DNA of 64,000 bases from Hymenobacter busanensis (lineage in GTDB: Bacteria; Bacteroidota; Bacteroidia; Cytophagales; Hymenobacteraceae): positions 372,001-436,000 of the forward strand of contig NZ_VTWU01000003.1 of assembly GCF_008727865.1 (NCBI RefSeq). Reading direction: 5' to 3'. The position numbers and the translations under genes are program-made. This document shows, piece after piece, positions 43,403 to 51,776 of this stretch. The notes under the pieces were generated by a model. The model had not been told where the DNA came from, did not search any database, and saw only the letters and a list, made by a program, of their open reading frames with translations. The stretch's first letter is position 1, and every line of letters starts with the position of its first letter.

Positions 43403-45055
43403 ATGCTTCACCGCCTCCTCACTGTCCTTTGCGCGTTGCTGCTGCCGCTGCTGGCGTCGGGCCAGCTGCTGCAGCCCAAGGAAGCCTTCACCCGTGCCGA
43501 TTCGCTGCGCGGCACGCTCACCCCACTGCGCACCTGCTACGACGTGGGCTACTACCACCTCGATGTGAAGCTCGACGTGGCGCAGCGGGCCATCAGCGGC
43601 TCCAACCTCTTCCGCTTCACCGCTACGCAGGATTTCACCCGGCTGCAGTTTGATCTGTTTGCCAACCTGAAAGTCGAGCGGGTGCTGTACCGCGGCCGGG
43701 AACTGCCCTTCGCCCGCGAAGCCAACGCCGTGTTCGTCACGTTTCCGGCGCCGATAAAACAAGGTGCCCGCGACGAGTTTACCGTGTACTACAGCGGCCA
43801 GCCCACCGTGGCCGAGCGCGCCCCCTGGGACGGCGGCTTTGTGTTCACGCAGGATGCGCAGGGCAAGCCCTGGGTGGCTACCGCCTGCCAGGGCGTGGGC
43901 GCCAGCATCTGGTGGCCCACCAAAGACCACCAGTCCGACGAGCCCGACTCCATGCTCATCAGCATCAGCGCGCCCAAGGGCCTCAAGGACGTATCGAACG
44001 GCCGGCTGCGCGGCACCACCAAACTCAAGGGCGGCTCTACGCGCTACGATTGGTTTGTTTCCAGCCCGATCAACAACTACGACGTGGCCCTGAACGTGGG
44101 CGACTTCCAGCACTTCGCCGATACCTACGAGGGCGAAAAGGGCCGGCTGACGCTCGACTACTGGGTGCTGCCCGAAAATCTGGCCAAGGCCAGGGCGCAG
44201 TTCGGGGCCAACGTGAAGCCCATGCTCAAGGCGTTCGAGCATTGGTTTGGGCCCTATCCGTTCTACCAAGACGGCTACAAGCTCGTGGACGCGCCGCACC
44301 TGGGCATGGAGCACCAGAGCGCCGTGGCCTACGGCAACAAGTACCAAAACGGCTACCTCGGCAAAGACCGCTCGGCCACCGGCTGGGGCGACAAGTGGGA
44401 CTTCATCATCATCCACGAAAGCGGCCACGAGTGGTTCGGCAACAACATCACCAGCCAGGACATTGCCGACATGTGGATTCACGAGTCGTTTACCACCTAC
44501 TCCGAGTCGCTGTTTGTGGAAAGCCTCTTTGGCAAGCAGGCCGGTCAGGAATACCTGCACGGGCAGCGCCGCAACATCCAAAACGACAAGCCCATCATCG
44601 GGCCCTACGGCGTGAACCGCGAAGGCTCGGGCGACATGTACGACAAGGGCGCGGTGCTGCTGAACATGCTGCGCGTGGGCCTCAACAACGACGAGAAGTG
44701 GCGCGAACTGCTGCGCAACCTCAACCAGCTCTACTACCACAAAACCGTTACCACGGAGCAGGTGCTGAAGCACTTCAAAGGCCTCGGGCGTGAGCTGACG
44801 CCGGTGTTCCACCAATACCTGCGCCACGCTGCGCTGCCCACGCTGGAGATTCGCTTCGAGAACAACCAGACGCTGGCCCGCTGGGTTGCCGACGAGCCCG
44901 ACTTCAACCTGCCCGTGCGGGTGCGCACCCGCGGCGGCGAGTACCGGACCGTTTTCCCAATCAATAAATTCGCTCCCATCGACCTGCCCGGCGCCACCAA
45001 AGACAACCTTGAAATCGATACCTTCAACTACTACATTGGCGTGTTGGTGGAGTAA
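43403..45055 (+). CDS. M1 family aminopeptidase, exported
   Basis: A 550-residue zinc aminopeptidase with a signal peptide (1 to about 20, ending ASGQ). The catalytic motif HESGH (338-342) and the third zinc ligand Glu361 (19 residues after His342, in MWIHESF) are intact. The exopeptidase motif is visible as the GMEHQSAVAYGN segment (the M1 GxMEN equivalent), shortly before the zinc site. The C-terminal helical domain of larger M1 enzymes is absent, so it is a short form. Export suggests a role in peptide scavenging in the periplasm or outside. Confidence 0.93.
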   Translation: MLHRLLTVLCALLLPLLASGQLLQPKEAFTRADSLRGTLTPLRTCYDVGYYHLDVKLDVAQRAISGSNLFRFTATQDFTRLQFDLFANLKVERVLYRGRELPFAREANAVFVTFPAPIKQGARDEFTVYYSGQPTVAERAPWDGGFVFTQDAQGKPWVATACQGVGASIWWPTKDHQSDEPDSMLISISAPKGLKDVSNGRLRGTTKLKGGSTRYDWFVSSPINNYDVALNVGDFQHFADTYEGEKGRLTLDYWVLPENLAKARAQFGANVKPMLKAFEHWFGPYPFYQDGYKLVDAPHLGMEHQSAVAYGNKYQNGYLGKDRSATGWGDKWDFIIIHESGHEWFGNNITSQDIADMWIHESFTTYSESLFVESLFGKQAGQEYLHGQRRNIQNDKPIIGPYGVNREGSGDMYDKGAVLLNMLRVGLNNDEKWRELLRNLNQLYYHKTVTTEQVLKHFKGLGRELTPVFHQYLRHAALPTLEIRFENNQTLARWVADEPDFNLPVRVRTRGGEYRTVFPINKFAPIDLPGATKDNLEIDTFNYYIGVLVE

Positions 45056-45427
45056 ACCGGGCAGCCTGTCACTAGCCGACGTTGGTGTGGGTGGCACCAG
45101 AAACGCCCTGCCCTTATATCTTCGCCAGCGTGACGGAGGGCAAAACACAGTAAGGGCTTATGTAACCTTGTTTACTACCTTGTTGGTAACTATAGTTACT
45201 ACACTCTCAAACGCCTAAATAAGCTCGCTCGTGTCTTTTTGTGCAGTGAGAATAAGTACTTGCGCGGGCTGCTGCTCGTGCCGTTGAATTGCGCGTCGGA
45301 CTACTCTTGGTGGGTTTTCGGAAGCCGGGGCCAACCGGCAGCGCCCTCCGTCGGTTTCTCCTTCGGCGCTACGCATTCTGCCTTACCTTTGCCCGTAAGC
45401 GCTTTTCCAACCCGACGACCCTTCCGC
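45056..45427. other. Intergenic region with palindrome and repeats upstream of lpdA
   Basis: No gene seen in these 372 bases. A perfect 14-base palindrome (GTAACTATAGTTAC, 45186-45199) overlaps the second of two TTACTAC direct repeats (45172-45178, 45196-45202). This arrangement, in an AT-richer block, looks like an operator. The TACCTTTG promoter element of lpdA lies about 190 bases further on. Confidence 0.5.
45384..45391 (+). promoter_or_regulatory. -7 promoter element of lpdA
   Basis: Exact TACCTTTG, 36 bases before the ATG at 45428. Confidence 0.6.
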
Positions 45428-46834
45428 ATGAACCAATACGACGTTACCGTCATCGGCTCCGGCCCCGGCGGCTACGTGGCGGCCATCCGCTGCGCCCAGC
45501 TCGGCTTCAAAACGGCCATCATCGAGAAATACGACACGCTCGGCGGCACCTGCCTGAACGTGGGCTGCATTCCCTCGAAGGCCCTGCTCGACAGCACCGA
45601 GCACTTCCACAACGCCGGCCACACCTTCAAGGAGCACGGCATCGAGCTGAGCGACCTGCAGATCAACATGAACCAGCTCATCGACCGCAAAAACGGGGTG
45701 GTGAAGGCCAATGTCGACGGCATCCAGTTCCTGATGAAGAAAAACAAAATCGACGTCATCAAGGGCGTCGGTTCGTTTGTCGACAAAAACCACATCAGCA
45801 TCGTGCCCCGCGAAGGCGGCGAGGCCCAGCAGATCGAAACCAAGAACGTCATCATCGCCACCGGCTCCAAGCCCACGGTGCTGCCGTTCATCGCCCAGGA
45901 CAAGGAGCGCATCATCACCAGCACCGAGGCCCTGAACATCCGCGAGGTGCCCAAGCACATGATTGTCATCGGCGGCGGCGTGATTGGCCTGGAAATGGCC
46001 TCCGTGTACGCCCGCCTCGGCGCCAAGGTATCGGTGGTGGAGTTTATGGACTCGCTCATCCCGACCATGGACCGCGGCCTGGGCAAGGAGCTCAAGCGCA
46101 TCCTGGGCAAAATCGGCATCGAGTTCTTCCTCTCGCACAAAGTCACCGGCGCCACCCGCAACGGGGACACCGTGACCGTGACGGCCACCAACCCCAAGGG
46201 CGAGGAAGTGAAGTTTGAGGGCGACTACTGCCTGGTGGCCGTGGGCCGCGTGCCCTACACCGCCGGCCTGAACCTGGAAGCCGCCGGCGTGCAGATGGAA
46301 GAGCGCGGCCGCATCAAGGTCGATGAGCACCTGCAAACCAACGTGCCCGGCATCTACGCCATCGGCGACGTGATTCGCGGCGCCATGCTGGCCCACAAAG
46401 CCGAGGAAGAAGGCGTGTTCGTGGCCGAGCGCATTGCCGGCCAGAAGCCCCACGTGAACTACCTGCTCATCCCCGGCGTGGTATACACCTGGCCGGAAGT
46501 GGCCGGCGTGGGCTACACCGAAGAGCAGCTGAAAGAGCAGGGCCGCGCCTACAAAACCGGCTCCTTCCCCTTCCGCGCCTCGGGCCGCGCCCGCGCCTCC
46601 ATGGACCTCGATGGCTTCGTGAAGGTGCTGGCCGACAAGGAAACCGACGAAATCCTGGGCGTCCACATGATCGGCCCGCGCATCGCCGACCTCATTGCCG
46701 AAGCCGTAACGGCCATGGAGTTCCGCGCCTCCGCCGAGGACGTGGCCCGCATGAGCCACGCCCACCCCACCTACGCCGAAGCCATGAAGGAAGCCTGCCT
46801 CGCCGCGACGGAGAACCGGGCTATTCATATGTAA
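45428..46834 (+). CDS. lpdA: Dihydrolipoyl dehydrogenase (E3)
   Basis: FAD enzyme that reoxidises the dihydrolipoyl groups of OGDH, BCKDH, pyruvate dehydrogenase and glycine cleavage, passing electrons to NAD. The 468-residue chain has the FAD motif GSGPGGYVAA (10-19), the redox disulfide GGTCLNVGCIPSK (Cys42, Cys47), the NAD motif GGGVIGLEMASV (about 182-193), and the C-terminal interface with HAHPTYAE (His446, Glu451). The start at 45428 is chosen for the promoter and for the flavin motif at residue 10; in-frame upstream codons have no family similarity. It is not linked to sucAB in an operon. Confidence 0.96.
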   Translation: MNQYDVTVIGSGPGGYVAAIRCAQLGFKTAIIEKYDTLGGTCLNVGCIPSKALLDSTEHFHNAGHTFKEHGIELSDLQINMNQLIDRKNGVVKANVDGIQFLMKKNKIDVIKGVGSFVDKNHISIVPREGGEAQQIETKNVIIATGSKPTVLPFIAQDKERIITSTEALNIREVPKHMIVIGGGVIGLEMASVYARLGAKVSVVEFMDSLIPTMDRGLGKELKRILGKIGIEFFLSHKVTGATRNGDTVTVTATNPKGEEVKFEGDYCLVAVGRVPYTAGLNLEAAGVQMEERGRIKVDEHLQTNVPGIYAIGDVIRGAMLAHKAEEEGVFVAERIAGQKPHVNYLLIPGVVYTWPEVAGVGYTEEQLKEQGRAYKTGSFPFRASGRARASMDLDGFVKVLADKETDEILGVHMIGPRIADLIAEAVTAMEFRASAEDVARMSHAHPTYAEAMKEACLAATENRAIHM

Positions 46835-46857
46835 TACTGGGTCGGAAATACCAAAAG

Positions 46858-46891
46858 ACGGCCAGCACTGCTTCATTGCGGTGCTGGCCGT
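46858..46891 (+). terminator. Terminator after lpdA
   Basis: Perfect 11-base arms (46858-46868, 46881-46891) with a 12-base loop, ending TTT. Confidence 0.8.
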
Positions 46892-46935
46892 TTACTTTGG
46901 ATACATTGGAATCCTAACCAACCCGCAATGCCGCT

Positions 46936-47304
46936 ATGATGGGCTTTGACGAAGTGCATTTCGCAGGCTCACCGCCATCGATATACTTCTTGCATCGAGA
47001 GATTTCCAAGCTTACGGGCTTGCAAATCGAGTGCATCGACCTCGGCAAAGAAAGCTGGCTGCTGAAGTGCGTGGCGGAGGCTGGTGTTGCTATGCAGGTG
47101 GTGGTTGCCCAAATCGACAAGACTTGGGGCATTACACACGAAGCGTTGCATAAGTACAATGCCTACCTGCTCAATTCGCTGCTTCACGTCTTGATAGAGT
47201 CCGGTGGGCACTTCGAGGAAGAGCCGTTCCCGTGGCAAGGCAAGTCTTGGGCGGAATTCCGACGAAGTTGGAACGGTATCTACGTCATTTCATCAACGAT
47301 GTAG
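46936..47304 (+). CDS. Uncharacterised small protein, atypical composition
   Basis: A 122-residue protein without signal peptide or recognised domain. It is less GC-rich than its neighbours (more A/T in third positions). Visible segments are IYFLHREISKLTGLQIECIDLGKESWLLKC, VVAQIDKTWGITHEALHKYNAYLLNSLLHVLI and WAEFRRSWNGIYVISSTM. Base composition suggests transfer from elsewhere or relaxed constraint, but this is an impression. The start could equally be 46939. Confidence 0.5.
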   Translation: MMGFDEVHFAGSPPSIYFLHREISKLTGLQIECIDLGKESWLLKCVAEAGVAMQVVVAQIDKTWGITHEALHKYNAYLLNSLLHVLIESGGHFEEEPFPWQGKSWAEFRRSWNGIYVISSTM

Positions 47305-47380
47305 CTGCTACAAGACTACCAAGTCACTTTTGGCAGCCTGGCACGTCGCTACCAACCTGCCGAGGCATCCCAGCGCCCCA

Positions 47381-48235
47381 CTACTTCACCACGTCCTTCA
47401 GCTCCTTAAGCCGGAAGCGGGAATCGTACTGGGCAAACTCGCGCATCATGGCCGTGTGGCCGGCGCCCGCCAGCACCAGCACGCGCTGGTCGGCGGGCTC
47501 CACGGTTTTTTGCACCACCGAGTACATGTAGAGGTTGCGCCGGTACCACTCCGACACCAGCCAGGGCCCGGCGAAGCTCCCGACGCTGCCGGCCCGGTTG
47601 AGCAGGTCGAGGTAGGCGCCCTTGTTTTCGCGGTTGCTCTGGGGCGTGTTGAAGTCGAGCAGGAGCTGGGTGAGGGTGAGGGTGCTGAGCTTCTGGTTCT
47701 GGTCGGCTTCGACTTTCTTAAACGTCGCCCCGATTTGCTGCATCAGGGCGTCCTGGTGCGCCTGCTGCATGGCCTTTTGCACGCTGTCGAAGGGGAACGT
47801 GGTTTTGGTGTAGTCGAAGGCGTACACGCGCTTCAGGCCGGCCTTTTTGGCGGTGCGGAAAGCCAGCTGGATAATCTCATTTTTCAGGAAGAAGTCGCGC
47901 TGCCCGGGCTTGGGGTACTTGGCCAGGATGGCCTGCTCGTACTGGCTTTGCCCGCCTAGGTACAGCTGGTAAAGCGCGTCGAGTTCGGCCTGGCTGTTCC
48001 AGTCCCACTCCACAAATACCTTGTCGGGGTGCCACTGGCTGAGGCGGTTGGTCATCGTCTCCAACTCGGCCTGGGCCTTGGGCGCCAGCACGTCGAACGA
48101 TTTCGTCTTGACGATGTCGGCACCGGGGTTGTGAAAGTGGAACGTACCGAGCAGCAGCAGCTCGGCGGGCTTGGTTTGGGCAGCGGCCCCAAGGGTTAGG
48201 AATAGGCTGGCAAGCAGCAACAGGAAATGTTTCAT
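47381..48235 (-). CDS. DUF5694 / TraB-ChaN-like exported protein
   Basis: A 284-residue protein with a signal peptide (MKHFLLLLASLFLTLGAAAQ). The mature part matches the DUF5694 group: ELLLLGTFHFHNPGADIVKTKSFDVLAP, LSQWHPDKVFVEWD (conserved VExD-type acidic pair), EIIQLAFRTAKKAG, and VLVLAGAGHTAMMREFAQYD near the end, where the GxGH motif resembles TraB/TIKI. These folds occur in haem-binding (ChaN) and protease-like proteins; the activity of this group is not known. The start at 48235 gives a clean signal peptide. Confidence 0.75.
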   Translation of the reverse strand: MKHFLLLLASLFLTLGAAAQTKPAELLLLGTFHFHNPGADIVKTKSFDVLAPKAQAELETMTNRLSQWHPDKVFVEWDWNSQAELDALYQLYLGGQSQYEQAILAKYPKPGQRDFFLKNEIIQLAFRTAKKAGLKRVYAFDYTKTTFPFDSVQKAMQQAHQDALMQQIGATFKKVEADQNQKLSTLTLTQLLLDFNTPQSNRENKGAYLDLLNRAGSVGSFAGPWLVSEWYRRNLYMYSVVQKTVEPADQRVLVLAGAGHTAMMREFAQYDSRFRLKELKDVVK

Positions 48236-48414
48236 GGCGTTGGGCAAAAGCAGGCCGCAAGGTAGAGCCGCTTCGGCAGGTAGTTGGCTTTCAGCAGGTC
48301 GCATAATGATGTGGTGTAGGGCTTGTTACGGCCGAAGCACTTGGCGCCGCTGTTCTTAGACTTCACCACCTGGTAATCAGATTTGCCGCGGCTAAGCTGA
48401 GTCTGCGGCCTACC

Positions 48415-48552
48415 ATGAGCCTGCTTGGCTTCGTGAAAATGCTGGCCGACAAAGAAACCGACGAACTCCTGAGCGTGCACATAATCGGCCCGCGCATCGC
48501 CGAAGCCGTGACGGTCATGGGGTATCAAGCCTTGACCGCCAGGCGGGCAGCG
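48415..48552 (+). pseudogene. Decayed fragment of dihydrolipoyl dehydrogenase
   Basis: The segment encodes LLGFVKMLADKETDELLSVHIIGPRIA-EAVTVMGYQ, which matches LpdA LDGFVKVLADKETDEILGVHMIGPRIADLIAEAVTAMEF from the C-terminal interface domain, 1.8 kb upstream. Over 76 aligned bases I count 7 mismatches. A 12-base deletion removes DLIA, between ATCGCC and ATTGCC. Nothing recognisable of the rest of lpd is present, and the frame runs on into unrelated sequence. It is a relic of a second copy. Confidence 0.8.
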
Positions 48553-48644
48553 GGCGAACATGATAGTTACCTGCTGCCTGCCCCTGAAGCGGCTACTTTC
48601 ACGCCGCTGGGCACCTCTGGCCTGCCTATTCGCGTACCAATGCC

Positions 48645-49073
48645 ATGCCTATCCCGCCGCTCCGCTTCGCCAACGCCGCGGCCCACGTGCTGGCCGACCC
48701 CGAAGGCTTCGCCCTGATGCGCTGGCAGCCCGGCCCCCGCACCCTCGCCGACTACCAGGCCGCTCAAAACGCGCTGCTGCGCATCATCCGGGCCCTGGGT
48801 ACCGGCAAGGCCCTGGTCGACCTGCGCCGTATGGACCCCCTGAGCCCCGACGAGCGGGCGTGGGTGGTAGCGCACTGGCTGCCCCGCGCCGTGGTGCAGG
48901 GCAACTACCGCTACGGCGCCGTGCTCAGCACTCCCACCACCGCCCCCTGGCTGCGCCCCGAAGACAAGCCCCTGCTCGACTGGCCCCGCGCCCCCACCTA
49001 CCACAGCTTCGCCGATGAAGCCGAAGCCCGCGCCTGGCTCCGCGAGCAGGTCGTCGTGCAGTCGAAGCTGTAG
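48645..49073 (+). CDS. STAS/SpoIIAA-like uncharacterised protein
   Basis: A 142-residue soluble protein. The layout of alternating strands and helices (FALMRWQPGPRTLADYQAAQNALLRIIRALGTGKALVDLRRMDPLSPDERAWVVAHWLPRAV) resembles the STAS/SpoIIAA-like group often annotated in Bacteroidota. There is no phosphorylatable serine at a clear site. It follows the lpd fragment by about 90 bases. Function unknown; the fold is inferred from pattern alone. Confidence 0.55.
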   Translation: MPIPPLRFANAAAHVLADPEGFALMRWQPGPRTLADYQAAQNALLRIIRALGTGKALVDLRRMDPLSPDERAWVVAHWLPRAVVQGNYRYGAVLSTPTTAPWLRPEDKPLLDWPRAPTYHSFADEAEARAWLREQVVVQSKL

Positions 49074-49209
49074 TGGCAGCCGGTCAAGCTTAATCAACTA
49101 CTACGCCGCCAATACCCCCGTAAAACCTTCGGCCGCGCCACTGCGAATACACTAGCCAACGGCGCCGCAAGCCGGCCGCCACCGCTTGGGTCCTTTACGC
49201 TGCACGCTC

Positions 49210-49620
49210 ATGGGCAAGAAGAACAAAAAGCACTCGAAGAAGCACGATACCCTGTCGGGCGACCTGTTCGACGCCACCGCCCTGTCGATAAAGAAGTACC
49301 GCAAGGTGACCGATGAAATAGCCAAGCTCAGCCCCCTGCAGAAGCTGGCAGGCGGCGCCGCTCTACTGACCGTCGGCTATTTCTACCTCAAAAACCTCCG
49401 TGACGACGACTGGCAGCACTCGCCCTTGGCCGGGCTGCTACCCCTGCCTGCCTGGTTGCCCCCGCGGCCCCGTCGGCCGCGCGCACAGCCGGCGCCCGAT
49501 GCCGAGGAACCGGCCGAGGCAACAGCGCCAGTACGCATCCCGCACAAACGCGCCAAGCCCCACAAGAATGCCGGTTCCTTCGGCAAAAAGCCCGCCGCCA
49601 GCCCAGACGACGACCAGTAG
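49210..49620 (+). CDS. Lys-rich single-TM protein (first of a related pair)
   Basis: A 136-residue protein starting MGKKNKKHSKKHDTLSG, with a membrane segment at about 50-67 (LQKLAGGAALLTVGYFYLKNL) and a long Pro/Arg/Lys-rich C-terminal tail. The N-terminal layout (KK-rich start, KKxRKVT, LQKLAGGAALL) is shared with the gene at 49754. The ATG at 49210 is preferred to an upstream in-frame TTG at 49186, because it starts the KK motif. Function unknown. Confidence 0.6.
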   Translation: MGKKNKKHSKKHDTLSGDLFDATALSIKKYRKVTDEIAKLSPLQKLAGGAALLTVGYFYLKNLRDDDWQHSPLAGLLPLPAWLPPRPRRPRAQPAPDAEEPAEATAPVRIPHKRAKPHKNAGSFGKKPAASPDDDQ

Positions 49621-49753
49621 CCGCTTGCTCTTTGCACGCGCAGCGCCAGTATTAAGAATGGCTCCGGCGGCAACCTTGCGCCGGCAACTTGCGCATACCA
49701 TAGCTACCACCTCGATGCCGAGTTTACTACTTCTCACCTACCACGCACCCGCC

Positions 49754-49984
49754 ATGAGCAAGAAGAAAAACAAAGCCGGAAAAAAGAAAAGCTCCCTGTT
49801 GAGCGGCGCTGCCAAGTCCATCAGGAAGCTCACCACCACGCAGAAGGTAGTGGGCGGCTCCGCCCTGCTGGCCCTGGGCCTGGGCTACCTGGCGCAGCGC
49901 CAGGGCCTGTTTGCCTCCGCCTCTGCCGACACCGACCCGGACACCGGTGCCAGTCTGACCTCGTCGCAGGGCGCCAGCCTGTAG
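49754..49984 (+). CDS. Lys-rich single-TM protein (second of a related pair)
   Basis: A 76-residue protein with MSKKKNKAGKKKSSLLSGAAKSIRKLTTTQKVVGGSALLALGLGYLAQRQ. It repeats the organisation of the preceding gene (KK-rich start, short amphipathic region, TTTQKVVGGSALLALG in place of LSPLQKLAGGAALLTVG) but lacks the long tail. This supports a tandem duplication. A perfect hairpin follows. Function unknown. Confidence 0.6.
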   Translation: MSKKKNKAGKKKSSLLSGAAKSIRKLTTTQKVVGGSALLALGLGYLAQRQGLFASASADTDPDTGASLTSSQGASL

Positions 49985-50015
49985 TGCCCCAGCCGAAAAG
50001 CTAAAACCTTGTGGC

Positions 50016-50058
50016 AACCGGAAGCAGCTGGCGCGCATAGCGCCAGCTGCTTCCGGTT
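50016..50058. terminator. Perfect 19-bp hairpin
   Basis: Arms 50016-50034 and 50040-50058 are perfectly complementary around a 5-base loop. It ends the Lys-rich pair and faces the converging DUF4386 gene. Confidence 0.8.
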
Positions 50059-50209
50059 TCTAGTAGGATGCCGGACAGCAACCAACAGGGCCTAAAAAAC
50101 AATCAGGCTATCAGCGCGAGTACAGCCGAAGTCTCTCTGCCACTTTATGCGGCTCACCTTCTCCTTTTTATTTCGTGCGTCAAGCGGGGTAGGAGATGTG
50201 GCGCAGGTG

Positions 50210-50920
50210 CTAAAGCAGCACTTTGGGTTGGGGTGACTCCGCAATGCGGTGGCCGCGCACCAGCAGCCAGCCCATAAACAGCAGCTCACCAAAAAACGTG
50301 AACATGGCAAAATCGACGTTCAGGTTGGGGGCCACGTAGGGGCGCAGACTCGTGAGCAGGTAGCCCAGCCCGGTTATGGCCAACGCCACCCCCAGCACCC
50401 GCGGTATGTAGCCCGACCGGAATACCAGATACCCCAGCATCAGCAGGTGCGTGCCAAACACCAACAGGCCAAAATACCAGTGGTTTTTGAACGCCCGCAA
50501 GTACACCATAGCCAGCGCCTGCGCCTGCTCGGGAGAGCCCAGCAGCGTGCCGTACTCAGGCGTGGTGTCCAGCCGCAAGGCCGTCACCAAATTGTTGAGG
50601 GCAACCAGCGCAATGAGCGTATACACCAGCCGAAAGCCGGCCGTGAGCTGCGCCAGCGGCTTGTTGACGGGTTTCAGTAAGTGGTACAGCGACCAGGTAA
50701 GCACCAAGTCGAGTATAAACGTGACGAAATACGCGAAGATGCCCGCCGTGAACAGCCCTTCGTGGGCCGCAATGTTACGGGCCGTTTCGGCGGCTTGGTA
50801 GGGCACTACCAGCTTGGGCAGCACGTACATTTCGGCAAAAGGAGCCGCAATGACCGAGCCCAGCAGGGCTAGCCACGTGACGAGGGCGGCGGTACGGAGG
50901 GGAAGGGAACCGTTCGACAT
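50210..50920 (-). CDS. DUF4386 integral membrane protein
   Basis: A 236-residue protein with six to seven hydrophobic segments. The DUF4386 pattern is clear: ALVTWLALLGSVIAAPFAEMYVLPKL, LYHLLKPVNKPLAQLTAGFRLVYTLIALVALNNLV, LRAFKNHWYFGLLVFGTHLLMLGYLVFRSGYIPRVLGVALAITGLGYL. No function is known. The start at 50920 excludes an unlikely basic extension. Confidence 0.85.
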   Translation of the reverse strand: MSNGSLPLRTAALVTWLALLGSVIAAPFAEMYVLPKLVVPYQAAETARNIAAHEGLFTAGIFAYFVTFILDLVLTWSLYHLLKPVNKPLAQLTAGFRLVYTLIALVALNNLVTALRLDTTPEYGTLLGSPEQAQALAMVYLRAFKNHWYFGLLVFGTHLLMLGYLVFRSGYIPRVLGVALAITGLGYLLTSLRPYVAPNLNVDFAMFTFFGELLFMGWLLVRGHRIAESPQPKVLL

Positions 50921-51139
50921 GGGGCAGTTGAGTTGAAGTGAGGGTACCCATGCAGATGCGAATTGCACCGCACCCATTGGCCTGCGCTGCACCAAATAAC
51001 AGGATATTTATATGTTCTTCGGCGTGACAAAGGCATCGGCGCCAAAGCTGTTTCGTGTCGCCGCTGTGCAGCTGGTGGCGCCGGCGTTAGCAGACGGTGT
51101 ATTCGGCGGCTGCAACGGCCCGGAGGCCCAAATGACAAA

Positions 51140-51168
51140 ACGGCTGCCGCTACGAGAGCGGCAGCCGT
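51140..51168 (-). terminator. Terminator of the VOC gene
   Basis: Perfect 12-base arms (51140-51151, 51157-51168) followed on the minus strand by TTTT; 25 bases past the stop codon. Confidence 0.85.
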
Positions 51169-51193
51169 CTGAAAAAGTCTATGCGAGCTACTA

Positions 51194-51628
51194 CTAAGCC
51201 CCCACGGCTGCGGCGGGCTGGTCCTGCGGAATGGCGGCGGGGTCCATGTACATCACCTCCCAGAGGTGGCCATCGAGGTCCTGGAAGTTGCGGCCGTACA
51301 TGAATTCCGGGTCCGGCTGCAGCACTTCGGGCTGTTGGCCGCCAGCGGCCAGTGCCTTGTCAACCATTGCATCGACGGCTTCGCGGCTCTCGGCCGAGAG
51401 GCACAGGATGACTTCGGCGCTGCTACGCGCGTCCACAATCTTCTTGCTGGTGAACGACTGGAAAAAGGGCTCCGCCAGCAGCATCACGTAAATCGTGTCG
51501 CTCACCACCATGCAGGCGCCCTGCTCGTTGGTAAAGTGCGGGTTGAAGCGGAAACCGACCTGGGTGAAAAACGCCATGGAAGCGTTCAGGTCGCGGACGG
51601 GCAGGTTGACAAAAACGGAAGTTGCCAT
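51194..51628 (-). CDS. VOC (glyoxalase/dioxygenase-fold) family protein
   Basis: A 144-residue protein with two beta-alpha-beta-beta-beta modules. It begins FVNLPVRDLNASMAFFTQVGFRFNPHFTNEQGACMVVSD and ends MYGRNFQDLDGHLWEVMYMDP, typical of the glyoxalase/bleomycin-resistance superfamily. A His/Glu metal set is only partly recognisable (the DGHLWEV segment has His and Glu). The substrate is unknown. An exact TATATTTG promoter element lies 28 bases upstream of the start. Confidence 0.85.
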   Translation of the reverse strand: MATSVFVNLPVRDLNASMAFFTQVGFRFNPHFTNEQGACMVVSDTIYVMLLAEPFFQSFTSKKIVDARSSAEVILCLSAESREAVDAMVDKALAAGGQQPEVLQPDPEFMYGRNFQDLDGHLWEVMYMDPAAIPQDQPAAAVGA

Positions 51629-51655
51629 GAGCTAGTGTGGTTAGAAAGTGTATGC

Positions 51656-51663
51656 CAAATATA
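51656..51663 (-). promoter_or_regulatory. -7 promoter element of the VOC gene
   Basis: Exact TATATTTG on the minus strand, in an AT-rich patch between divergent genes. Confidence 0.5.
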
Positions 51664-51776
51664 TTAGCATTTTTGGTCGGGTATATAGGGCAAATGCGAC
51701 AACCTGCGGGCCAATTGCGACAAGGTTTCTGCCGCGCCTGCAGAAGCAGGGTGCAGCCTTTTCCGTAGTTTGCCCC

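Noticed and set aside
43313-45148. Long minus-strand frame opposite the M1 peptidase
   Set aside because: Antisense shadow; the M1 active site is on the plus strand.
48232-48561. Minus-strand open frame between the DUF5694 gene and the STAS-like gene
   Set aside because: It runs through the lpd relic on the opposite strand and has no family similarity; the plus-strand relic explains its first part.
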